Below are positions 40,854 to 47,838 of a DNA stretch of 49,800 nt, piece by piece. Source of the DNA: a virus. How positions within the stretch are numbered: position 1 is the stretch's first letter; each line of letters starts with the position of its first letter. The stretch is from positions 1-49,800 of the IMG/VR virus record IMGVR_UViG_3300046787_000575, one strand, 5' to 3'. The notes under the pieces were generated by a model. The model was not told where the DNA came from, did no database searches, and saw nothing but the letters and a program-made list of their open reading frames with translations. Both the position numbers and the translations under genes were made by a program.

Positions 40854-41269
40854 TACTTGCTTCCTAGTCTGCCTTTAATATTGGTAGTACTGATGTTTTT
40901 TGTGTACGGAATGTAGGCAAGCCCTATTCCGCGCTCATCTAGCCAGTCTTGGTTGAACTGCATCTGAGTGTAATAGTCGCGCCTGGCCCAGTCAGATCCG
41001 ACCACGATTAGATCAGGCTTAACTATGTCGACACTTAGGCGGGAGTCGCTGCCGCCAATGTTGGGCACAACGTCATCTACATAGCGACAGGCTCTTAGTA
41101 CAGCTTCACGCTCAGCATAAGTCATAACCGGTGGCTTGCCTTTATATGCTTCGATGAATTCGTCTGTATTTAGTGCAACTACCACAGTCCCTAGCTGGGA
41201 GCACTTCTTAAGAAGATTAACGTGCCCGCTGTGAAATAAGTCAAACGTTCCGCCAGTATACACTATCAT
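40853..41269 (-). CDS. Cytidylyltransferase-like nucleotidyltransferase (TagD/GCT type)
   Basis: The 138-residue protein has GTFDLFHSGHVNLLKK with the HxGH box (residues 13-16) and ISTTNIKGR near the end (residues 126-134), the two signatures of the cytidylyltransferase family. Known members make CDP-glycerol, CDP-ribitol-type or nucleotide-activated heptose donors from the phosphate. Its length is that of glycerol-3-phosphate cytidylyltransferase. It lies between two glycosyltransferase-like genes with one-base overlaps, so it probably makes an activated donor that one of them uses. The real substrate cannot be read from the sequence. Confidence 0.9.
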   Translation of the reverse strand: MIVYTGGTFDLFHSGHVNLLKKCSQLGTVVVALNTDEFIEAYKGKPPVMTYAEREAVLRACRYVDDVVPNIGGSDSRLSVDIVKPDLIVVGSDWARRDYYTQMQFNQDWLDERGIGLAYIPYTKNISTTNIKGRLGSK

Positions 41270-42081
41270 TATGCTTCTAGCGGTCCTTCCAGGTTTGGGT
41301 ATAGCTCTTCAATAGTCAGCTGGTATGCAGCCCTATCATGCGATTTACGGTGCATCATGTTTCCGATAGCATGGATTTTATTGCTGTTGATGCCCCTGCT
41401 TTCGCAAAAGTTTCCGAACTCCCTGCGGATAAGGTTCATCTCAGCAAATGCTGCTGTATTATCGTAGCTACTCCCTGCAGGGTGGTGCATAGTGATCTCC
41501 GCATCTCGATAGATGCGCTTATTCCAATATACTGCTAGTGAGTTGTAGCAGGTATCTAGACCCCACCCGGACTTCATTACCCTGAGATTGAATCTGTCGT
41601 TGGAGGTCCCCCAGTCTAAGAAGTCTTTCATAAACAAGGCCAAGTCTCTGCTCATAGCTAGGTAGATGCCGTTAGTGTGTGTGGCCAGGTTTAGCCCAGG
41701 ATAGCGGCTAGAGTGCTCTAAAAAAGAAGCTGGTCCATTGAAAGAATCGTAATCAAAACCCGGTGCGTAAAGCCCAATACCGCTATCTCCAGAAAATAGT
41801 TCTTCTAGTTTAAAAGTAAGCTCGGCGTATGATTTGTATACAGGGTCCCCGGCATTGAATACAAATAGTCCGTGCGTGGTATTGCAAAAATCTTTAAGCG
41901 CGTTGTAGAAATGCCCGTAATATCTAAGATCTTCGGACCGTACCCAGTTGCGGCTATTTACGTCTACAGAAGAGACGTTGTAGAAGACATACTCTAGACC
42001 GCTATCGTGTAGTTGGTTTTGAATATCTAGACAGTTATCTATAGCCCCGTCCCAGGCAATTAGGTACGTCTTGCTACTCAT
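41269..42081 (-). CDS. Glycosyltransferase-like protein (GT-A type, divergent)
   Basis: The 270-residue protein starts at an ATG overlapping the upstream stop (TAATG). It has DAGDP-like wording in FVFNAGDPVYKSY and the segment GWGLDTCYNSLAVYWNKRIY, followed by RDAEITMHHPAGSSYDN. Such a GW(G)xD...HP region resembles the acceptor-side motif of GT-A enzymes, but no clear DxD is present. The gene is embedded between a phosphoesterase and the cytidylyltransferase in an operon that also holds a GT2 gene. I take it to be a sugar or polyol-phosphate transferase, with moderate confidence. Confidence 0.6.
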   Translation of the reverse strand: MSSKTYLIAWDGAIDNCLDIQNQLHDSGLEYVFYNVSSVDVNSRNWVRSEDLRYYGHFYNALKDFCNTTHGLFVFNAGDPVYKSYAELTFKLEELFSGDSGIGLYAPGFDYDSFNGPASFLEHSSRYPGLNLATHTNGIYLAMSRDLALFMKDFLDWGTSNDRFNLRVMKSGWGLDTCYNSLAVYWNKRIYRDAEITMHHPAGSSYDNTAAFAEMNLIRREFGNFCESRGINSNKIHAIGNMMHRKSHDRAAYQLTIEELYPNLEGPLEA

Positions 42082-43280
42082 TACTTAACCGATAATACGC
42101 TTATGTGCTCGCGAGGATCGAAGTCGCCACCAAATACCATGGTCAATAGCCCCGCTTTCGACTGAGCGCCAGCGCGGTCTCGGTACCAATCTGAACCTGG
42201 ATCGGTAGTTGGGCACTGGCACCATAGGCGCTCACCGATGTCCATTGTGCGGAAGTTGTGGAAGTGGCCTGACACCCAGATGTCAGCACTGCCTAGCGCG
42301 GTCTGTCCAAGGGTTTGACCTGCTAGATACTTTTCTATACTGTTCTGGTTAGCCTGGTGTCCGTGAAACATACCTAGGTGTGTGCCACAGATTTCTGTCA
42401 CTAGAGTTTGGTGACCTGAGGATGGGTAGCGAAACTCGATGTGCTGTAGTGCAGGATTCTCTGCGCAAGCATCTTGTACCGCCGAAGCAATCTCGACATT
42501 CCAACCGTCGGCTGGGTCTGTTGCAACGTATCTACCGGCTTCATCGTGGTTTCCATTGATGACGGGGACAATCATATTTTCTGCAAGGGGAGCCAACGCC
42601 TTAATCTGAGCCATCAATAGACGACGTGCGACACGCACCTGCTCGGTGATACCGAGATCGGATGCAGCTAAGCCCTGAAGACGACCGCCCTGAGACACGT
42701 TGCCCTCGACGTGATCGCCAGGCAGCCCGAGGGTGATAGTACCTAGGCTTAGGCCTATTTTTTGATAGTCCTTGAATCGGTCTACTGCTGATTCAGTTAG
42801 CTGAAGAATTCGATCGATTGATTGCTGGGTTCCACCGGAAGCGGCCTTTTTACCAATCTGCTGGTCTGCAGGGAAAAGAGCAAATGAGCCAGAACCTTTG
42901 GCAGTCTTATTTCCGGCTTGGGGACGCCACTTTTTAATCTCGTCAACTAGCTGCTCTGCATCCAATTTTTCAGCGGCAGCAGCCCCGCGAGGGAGAATAT
43001 TGATACGAAGTGACTCTAGGTATTCTCCGTCATACTTCTGCCACTTACCGCGGCGAACTGAGGTAACTTCCCAAGCATCTGGATCCATGTCAAAATCTTC
43101 CAGAATTTGACGAGCATCCTGCGGCTGTCCCACTGGCTTTGGGCTAGAGATGACAAAACCTCCAGAAACGTCATCGACATCCATCTTGGAACGCCAATTC
43201 TCTGGAGTATTTAGGGCTTTAAAATCGGAGCCAGACTTACCCGGGCTGGCTAGCGCTTCTAGGCGCTCAGAGAGGCCCAT
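42081..43280 (-). CDS. Metallophosphoesterase (calcineurin-like)
   Basis: I chose the ATG whose A is at 43280, because it overlaps the upstream stop as TAATG, the same coupling seen elsewhere in this operon; another ATG at 43304 would add eight residues. The ~399-residue protein has phosphoesterase metal motifs INGNHDEAGRY, GMFHGHQAN and VSGHFHNF, with FPADQQIGK probably the first metal site (D-x-Q in place of D-x-H). A ~100-residue N-terminal domain has MDPDAWEVTSVRRGKWQKYD, a combination I know from actinophage proteins. Possible roles are nuclease, phosphatase or lipid/sugar-phosphate hydrolase. Confidence 0.83.
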   Translation of the reverse strand: MGLSERLEALASPGKSGSDFKALNTPENWRSKMDVDDVSGGFVISSPKPVGQPQDARQILEDFDMDPDAWEVTSVRRGKWQKYDGEYLESLRINILPRGAAAAEKLDAEQLVDEIKKWRPQAGNKTAKGSGSFALFPADQQIGKKAASGGTQQSIDRILQLTESAVDRFKDYQKIGLSLGTITLGLPGDHVEGNVSQGGRLQGLAASDLGITEQVRVARRLLMAQIKALAPLAENMIVPVINGNHDEAGRYVATDPADGWNVEIASAVQDACAENPALQHIEFRYPSSGHQTLVTEICGTHLGMFHGHQANQNSIEKYLAGQTLGQTALGSADIWVSGHFHNFRTMDIGERLWCQCPTTDPGSDWYRDRAGAQSKAGLLTMVFGGDFDPREHISVLSVK

Positions 43281-43549
43281 TACTTTATAACCGCTCTGTG
43301 ACATGCGCAGTCAAGGCGGCGGTGTCGATCTACGGCACTATTGCTAACGTCAAAACCTTCTTCTCGAAGGATTTTTCCAAGTGCTGTATTTGGAACACGC
43401 GCTGGGCTATCTACGGGCGTGTCGAGAAGTGTCGATAGAGTTTTCTTCTCTGCCGTGCTCAGCTGCGAGCTAGCTAGAAGTACGCCAATCTTACAGGCTT
43501 TGACGGCCGCTTCGCCGGCTGCTGCCTGTAGTTTGTCGCTAAGGGACAT
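43280..43549 (-). CDS. Small HTH-like DNA-binding protein
   Basis: The 89-residue protein starts at ATG after AGGAGAG. The C-terminal part, ALGKILREEGFDVSNSAVDR followed by HRRLDCACH, resembles a helix-turn-helix recognition segment ending in a cysteine/histidine pair group. Similar small proteins precede metallophosphoesterases in other actinophages. It is the first gene of the minus operon and may regulate it or act with the esterase. DNA binding is inferred from pattern only. Confidence 0.65.
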   Translation of the reverse strand: MSLSDKLQAAAGEAAVKACKIGVLLASSQLSTAEKKTLSTLLDTPVDSPARVPNTALGKILREEGFDVSNSAVDRHRRLDCACHRAVIK

Positions 43550-43604
43550 GGTCTCTCCTATGTGTCAAAAGTCACTAGGAAAATCCTACTACATTTTTTC
43601 GCTG

Positions 43605-43946
43605 TTAGCTAGCCTTTTTGACACGAGGTTTGCGAACTGGTGTTACAGTGGCGGTGGCCGGAACTTGTCCTGCGGTGATTAGGTCTTTAATTAACCCCAC
43701 TTCAGCAGAGGTTTTGATGCTGTGCGCCTCAATAATGTTGACTCGGTCAGCTAGAGAACTGCCACCGTTTTCCCAGAGCTGGTGCTCTACTCGGTCTAGA
43801 CGTTCGGCAAGAGTACGGCCGTTCTTATCTACACCGATAGAATCGCTAATCTTCTTTACGAATCGGTAGATTGATACGAGGCCACCTACGATGACGCCGA
43901 CAGCTGTGATTACAGCCGCAATTGTTAAAATAATCTCAGTGGGCAT
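43605..43946 (-). CDS. Membrane protein with coiled coil, possible holin (DUF2746-like)
   Basis: The 113-residue protein has one strong membrane helix at residues ~4-28 (EIILTIAAVITAVGVIVGGL), followed by a basic patch and a charged coiled coil (RTLAERLDRVEHQLWEN), then a Pro/Lys-rich tail. This shape fits one-pass actinophage holin candidates or DUF2746-type proteins. No endolysin gene is in the window, so a lysis role is only tentative. The ATG lies five bases from a TATTAT box on this strand, allowing leaderless expression, opposite the plus-strand TATAAT. Confidence 0.65.
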   Translation of the reverse strand: MPTEIILTIAAVITAVGVIVGGLVSIYRFVKKISDSIGVDKNGRTLAERLDRVEHQLWENGGSSLADRVNIIEAHSIKTSAEVGLIKDLITAGQVPATATVTPVRKPRVKKAS

Positions 43947-43950
43947 GACC

Positions 43951-43956
43951 TATAAT
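43951..43956 (+). promoter_or_regulatory. Divergent promoter region (TATAAT plus, TATTAT minus)
   Basis: CTATAATAG offers TATAAT for the plus strand (toward the primase) and, read on the other strand, TATTAT five bases before the ATG of the membrane protein gene. A 24-base intergenic gap thus serves two directions. No clear -35 is seen on the plus strand. Confidence 0.55.
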
Positions 43957-43970
43957 AGATTTTCTAGGGA

Positions 43971-44153
43971 GTGATTAAGTTCGCTTTTTACCATTTTACC
44001 CTATTAGGGTCGTCCTTATTTGACGGGCTGTTAGTTCAAGCCGCCAATGAGTTAGGTCATTTGACCTCGAATTCGCGTTTTCAACTTGCAGCTGCATTCC
44101 TATCGATGTATGCTGTTCTTACCTATCTCTGGAGAGCATATGTATTTCTTTAA
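43971..44153 (+). CDS. Possible small membrane protein before the primase
   Basis: The 60-residue product starts at GTG, with AGGGA directly adjoining, so spacing is poor. It is hydrophobic, especially QLAAAFLSMYAVLTYLWRAY at the end. The frame fills the gap between the divergent promoter and the primase leader. Codon choice (more TTA, CAA) differs from neighbours, so it could be spurious. If real it is a one-pass membrane peptide of unknown role. Confidence 0.45.
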   Translation: MIKFAFYHFTLLGSSLFDGLLVQAANELGHLTSNSRFQLAAAFLSMYAVLTYLWRAYVFL

Positions 44154-44174
44154 CGACACAGCAGGGACTTTTTA

Positions 44175-46802
44175 ATGAGCGACCACTCAACGGCAGGCAA
44201 CGGCCGCCTAGCAGCTGCGGCAATTTGGTACGCCAAGCAAGGTTGGACTATCCTCCCTGTGCACGGTATTTCTCCAGACGGTAGGTGTACTTGTGGAAAG
44301 CCGCACAATGACCCTAAAGACATTGGTAAACACCCTGCACTTAATAACTGGAATACAGAGGCGTCTAGCGATCCCGAGGTAGTTGCTCAGTGGTGGGAGA
44401 TTAATCCCGACTACAACATTGGTGTTGTGTGTAATAAATCTGGCTTCTTTGCTATTGATATCGATCCACGCTCTGGTGGCGATACCTCTATCATCACTTT
44501 CGAAAACCGCGTAGAGGGTTCTCTAATCCCTACTGTCGAGGCCATGACCGGTGAGTACAACATTGGAAACAAGGTAGTTCGAGGTACACACCTCTTATAC
44601 AAGGTGGGGCCGTCTGAGAAGCTAATCGGAAAGCTCGATAAAGAAGGCCTAAAAGGCGTTGACATTAAGCACAACGGCTATATCCTACTAGCGCCTTCTC
44701 GTCACTTTTCCGGTATTACCTATGACTGGAAGGGCGGTCACGAGCCTTGGAAGATGGACGTCTCAGAGGCTCCAGAGGAGCTTCTGGGGGCTTTACGCAC
44801 TAAGACTCTAAAGACCCGCTCTGGCGGCGGAAGCACCTACAAAGAGGGCAGCTGGGACTGGATTGAAGACCTGGAGTTTGCTGGCGACAAGGTTGATATC
44901 GAGAAGGTTCTTCAAGAAGGTATCGATGAAGGCGCTCGTGCTGTAGAGATCTACAGACTAGCCTGCGCGCTTGCTAACAAGTTTGGAACGACTACCGAAG
45001 CTCGTCTAATGATTGAATCTATGATGATTCGCTTCAATCATGAGATGGTGCGCCCTCCGATGGAGCTAGAGGGCCAGAACTCTCTACTCATGCACACCCA
45101 CCGAGCGATCGACTTCGTCGCATCTAGTCCGAAGCTAGACCGTAGCTGGAATGGCCTTACGGAGTGGGTTAACGAGCAGGGTAAGGATTGGGCTGAGCGT
45201 GCTCAGGATGAGACTAACCGCACTGTAAACGTGACTGCTACGGTCGCTACCTCTGCTGTTGGAGACTCTGTATCAGCACTAGTAGAGCAGGGATACTCTG
45301 TAACTGAAGCTACTAGCAACGGTAACTTAAACGTTCCTAAAGATGCTGACGCCATTGCTGAAGAAGACGGTGGACGTCCAGGGTTCCGTACACTTACCGA
45401 CACCGGAAACGGTCGTCGTCTAGTAGACACCTATGGCTCTGCAATTCGCTACACTGCCGGACTTGGATGGTTCCACTGGAACGGCACTTACTGGAAGCCC
45501 GACATTGAAGATCTAGATATGAACGAGCTGGCTAAGCGTTTGGCTCCGATCATTGCGGGGGAGGTCGCTAACTTCCCTGCTAGTGACGATACGCAGCGGC
45601 AGGCGTTGGTTACATGGGCAAAGAAGGCCAAATCAAACACTGCAATCTCGGCTGCAATCAAGAGCGCCAACTCAGACCCACGTGTCGTTGTTGGCGTCGA
45701 ACAGTGGGATGGCGCTGATCACCTGCTAGGTGTTGCCAATGGTGTTATCGATCTAAAGACCGGCGAGCTACTTAAAGGCCGTCCTGATCTATATATCACT
45801 AAGCGAGCTAAGGTCTCCTACACTCCAGGTTTACGTAACGTACGCTGGGAGCAGTTTCTAGACTATGCAACTGGCGGTGACAAGGAGCTTCAGGAGTGGA
45901 TTCAGCGTGCAGTAGGCTATACACTTACTGGACTCAGTAACCAGGATGTTTTGTTCCTTGTCTACGGGCCTTCTGGTTCCGGTAAGAATACTTTTGTTGA
46001 AACCATTGTTGAAGCTTTAGGTACCGACGACTATGCCGGAACTCTTCCGTCAGACTCTCTGGCAGCTGGAAACGGTAACGGCAACAACTCTTCTCAGCAG
46101 TACTACCTGGCTGAACTACGCGGTAAGCGCATGATCTGGGTTGACGAGCTTCCAGAGTCGGAGAAGATTAACGAAAACCAGATTAAGCAGATGACCGGTT
46201 CATCTACTATTCAGGGTCGATCCCCTGGCGAGAAGCCGTTTACCTTTAAGGCTCAGGGTAAGTTGTGGATTACCACTAATCACCGCCCAATTATCAATGA
46301 TGATGCCATGTGGCGTCGTCTTCGTCCAATTCCATGGATCCACAAAGCAGAGACACCAGACCCTAACCTAAAGGCATATCTAGCCGACCCAGAGGGTGGC
46401 CTTCCAGCGGTCCTAGCATGGGCCGTAGAGGGCGCTATTCGCTACTTAGGATCATCTGCTAAGGATCCCCTCGGTTGGTGCTCAGCGGTGCTTGAGGCCT
46501 CGTCTATCTACCGTAAGAACGAGGACCGTCTAGGTCTTTTCTTGGATGAAGAGACTACCGAGGGTGAAGGCTCTTCAGTGCTTGTTAAGAAGCTATTCGG
46601 CACCTACCGCATCTGGTCAGAGGAGCGTGGAGAGCGCCCTATGACTCAGATTGCATTCCAGCGTAAACTGTCAGATCGAGGCCTGGATGTTGTGGGTCAG
46701 GGTGCTAGAGCTGAAGTTCGTGGACGATCCTTGGCTCTACGGGCTGCTCAGGATACGGAAGTTGATTGGACCATGGCGACACGAATTGCTAGAGTGCTCT
46801 AA
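44175..46802 (+). CDS. Primase-helicase: prim-pol domain fused to D5/SF3 helicase
   Basis: The 875-residue protein starts at ATG after AGGGAC. The N-terminal domain (AAAIWYAKQGWTILPVHGIS, then KHPALNNW and FFAIDIDPRSGGD with the catalytic Asp pair) is a bifunctional primase/polymerase. The C-terminal half is a D5/P4-type helicase: Walker A VYGPSGSGKNTFVE, Walker B MIWVDELPES, then LWITTNHRPIINDDAMWRRL with sensor and arginine residues. The middle (residues ~395-560) is the D5 N-terminal region. It primes and unwinds for the PolA polymerase at 30753. It has its own leader with the TAACGACA motif at 44151. Confidence 0.93.
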   Translation: MSDHSTAGNGRLAAAAIWYAKQGWTILPVHGISPDGRCTCGKPHNDPKDIGKHPALNNWNTEASSDPEVVAQWWEINPDYNIGVVCNKSGFFAIDIDPRSGGDTSIITFENRVEGSLIPTVEAMTGEYNIGNKVVRGTHLLYKVGPSEKLIGKLDKEGLKGVDIKHNGYILLAPSRHFSGITYDWKGGHEPWKMDVSEAPEELLGALRTKTLKTRSGGGSTYKEGSWDWIEDLEFAGDKVDIEKVLQEGIDEGARAVEIYRLACALANKFGTTTEARLMIESMMIRFNHEMVRPPMELEGQNSLLMHTHRAIDFVASSPKLDRSWNGLTEWVNEQGKDWAERAQDETNRTVNVTATVATSAVGDSVSALVEQGYSVTEATSNGNLNVPKDADAIAEEDGGRPGFRTLTDTGNGRRLVDTYGSAIRYTAGLGWFHWNGTYWKPDIEDLDMNELAKRLAPIIAGEVANFPASDDTQRQALVTWAKKAKSNTAISAAIKSANSDPRVVVGVEQWDGADHLLGVANGVIDLKTGELLKGRPDLYITKRAKVSYTPGLRNVRWEQFLDYATGGDKELQEWIQRAVGYTLTGLSNQDVLFLVYGPSGSGKNTFVETIVEALGTDDYAGTLPSDSLAAGNGNGNNSSQQYYLAELRGKRMIWVDELPESEKINENQIKQMTGSSTIQGRSPGEKPFTFKAQGKLWITTNHRPIINDDAMWRRLRPIPWIHKAETPDPNLKAYLADPEGGLPAVLAWAVEGAIRYLGSSAKDPLGWCSAVLEASSIYRKNEDRLGLFLDEETTEGEGSSVLVKKLFGTYRIWSEERGERPMTQIAFQRKLSDRGLDVVGQGARAEVRGRSLALRAAQDTEVDWTMATRIARVL

Positions 46803-46815
46803 AAGGCTAACTCCA

Positions 46816-46826
46816 TGCTATAGAAT
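46816..46826 (+). promoter_or_regulatory. Candidate extended -10 promoter before the glycosyltransferase gene
   Basis: TGC-TATAGAAT at 46816-46826 can be read as an extended -10 (TGnTATAGA) or as TAGAAT. It sits 14 bases after the primase stop, and the transcript would contain the terminator-like stem at 46859-46886 before the start codon. Confidence 0.45.
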
Positions 46827-46858
46827 ATTTATGTAGCCGGGAGAGAGAGCTATTGTTT

Positions 46859-46896
46859 AGGGGCTAGGTGGAGACATCTAGCCCCTTCAACTTTTA
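46859..46896 (+). terminator. Terminator or attenuator in the glycosyltransferase leader
   Basis: AGGGGCTAGGT (46859-46869) pairs with ATCTAGCCCCT (46876-46886), 11 pairs with one G-T, around GGAGAC; TTCAACTTTT follows. It ends the primase transcript, but it also lies within a leader that may start near 46833, and the ribosome-binding site AGAGG begins just after it. Confidence 0.75.
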
Positions 46897-46904
46897 GAGG
46901 ATAT

Positions 46905-47672
46905 ATGAAAATTTGCATCGCTACCCCTATGTACGGTGGTAACGCTAAAAGCGTTTTTATTGCTAGCCTAACTCAGCTGACTCAGGCCCTCACTAATGCC
47001 GGGCATAGCGTTTCTCAGGTGAATCTAACTAACGAGAGCCTGATTACTAGAGCCCGTAATACATTGGCTCACATCTTTTTACAGAGCGATAGCGAGGCCC
47101 TGCTTTTTATAGATGGGGACCATAGCTTTGTAGCGGAAGATATTCTGAAGATGATCGAGTCCGGTAAGGACCTCATCGGAGCCATCTATCCGATGAAAAC
47201 CATCAACTGGGATAATGTCCGCAAGGCTGCGCTAATGGGCAAAGAGGATTTAGAAAAATACTCTGGCGTATTCGCCGTCAATACCCTGAGGGGTGATACT
47301 CAATCGTTTAGTAGCGATGCACCGTTTCGTGTTATGGATATCGGCACCGGAATGATGTTTATTGCTAGAAAAGTCTTCGAAGAGCTAGAACCTATCTGCC
47401 CTAAGTATGTTAGCAACAGTTATGGCGGTACTATCCCGTTCGGCGAGCTTATTACTGAGTACTTCACTACTTCTATCAACGAACACAGTATTCTCTTATC
47501 CGAAGACTACGCCTTCTGCCACATGTGGCGTGGCCTCGGGAACGATGTTTGGGCTGCTCCTTGGGTGCGCATCACTCACGCTGGTGACTATAACTTCTCC
47601 GGATCGTTTGTTAGCCTAATAGAGTTAAAATCTGAAGAGCGTGCAGCTATGAAGGCCGAGTCCGAGTCCTAA
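46905..47672 (+). CDS. GT-A glycosyltransferase, phage type
   Basis: The 255-residue protein starts at ATG after AGAGGAT. It shows KICIATPMYGGNAKSVFIAS at the N-terminus, ITRARNTLAHIFLQSD, and LLFIDGDHSFVAEDI with the DxD metal site (Asp70, Asp72). Later MDIGTGMMFIARKVFEELEP and SEDYAFCHMWRGLG match small phage glycosyltransferases of unknown acceptor. It is not in the minus glycan operon and has its own leader with a possible attenuator. DNA bases, teichoic-acid-type polymers or virion proteins are all possible acceptors. Confidence 0.82.
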   Translation: MKICIATPMYGGNAKSVFIASLTQLTQALTNAGHSVSQVNLTNESLITRARNTLAHIFLQSDSEALLFIDGDHSFVAEDILKMIESGKDLIGAIYPMKTINWDNVRKAALMGKEDLEKYSGVFAVNTLRGDTQSFSSDAPFRVMDIGTGMMFIARKVFEELEPICPKYVSNSYGGTIPFGELITEYFTTSINEHSILLSEDYAFCHMWRGLGNDVWAAPWVRITHAGDYNFSGSFVSLIELKSEERAAMKAESES

Positions 47673-47721
47673 AATTGTAGGATAATAGAAGGGTCCAAAT
47701 TAATAGCCCCTTGGGAGCCTA

Positions 47722-47838
47722 GTGCAGCCAGTACCTGACAAAAGACCATCTTGTAAGTGCGCTTATTGCGGGGAGGTCTTCGTAGTACAGTCTTTGGCTA
47801 GGATCTGTGAAGATAAGCACGAGAAAACCGGTAAGTAG
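47722..47838 (+). CDS. Tiny zinc-finger protein (38 residues)
   Basis: A GTG at 47722 with GGGAG (47713-47717) upstream opens 38 codons. The product has CKCAYCGEVFVVQSLARICE followed by DKHEK: a Cys-x2-Cys pair and a Cys-x3-His pair, in the shape of a small zinc finger. The frame ends at 47838, one base before the convergent gene's stop. It fills most of the 166-base gap. A possible -10 (GATAAT, 47681-47686) lies upstream. Small regulators of this kind often bind DNA or RNA. Confidence 0.6.
   Translation: MQPVPDKRPSCKCAYCGEVFVVQSLARICEDKHEKTGK

Noticed and set aside
43118-43166. Nothing visible for an integrase, lysin or lysogeny repressor nearby
   Set aside because: I looked for these around the minus operon and the rest of the window; the only lysis candidate is the holin-like gene, and the HTH-like gene is too small and unlike phage repressors to claim lysogeny.
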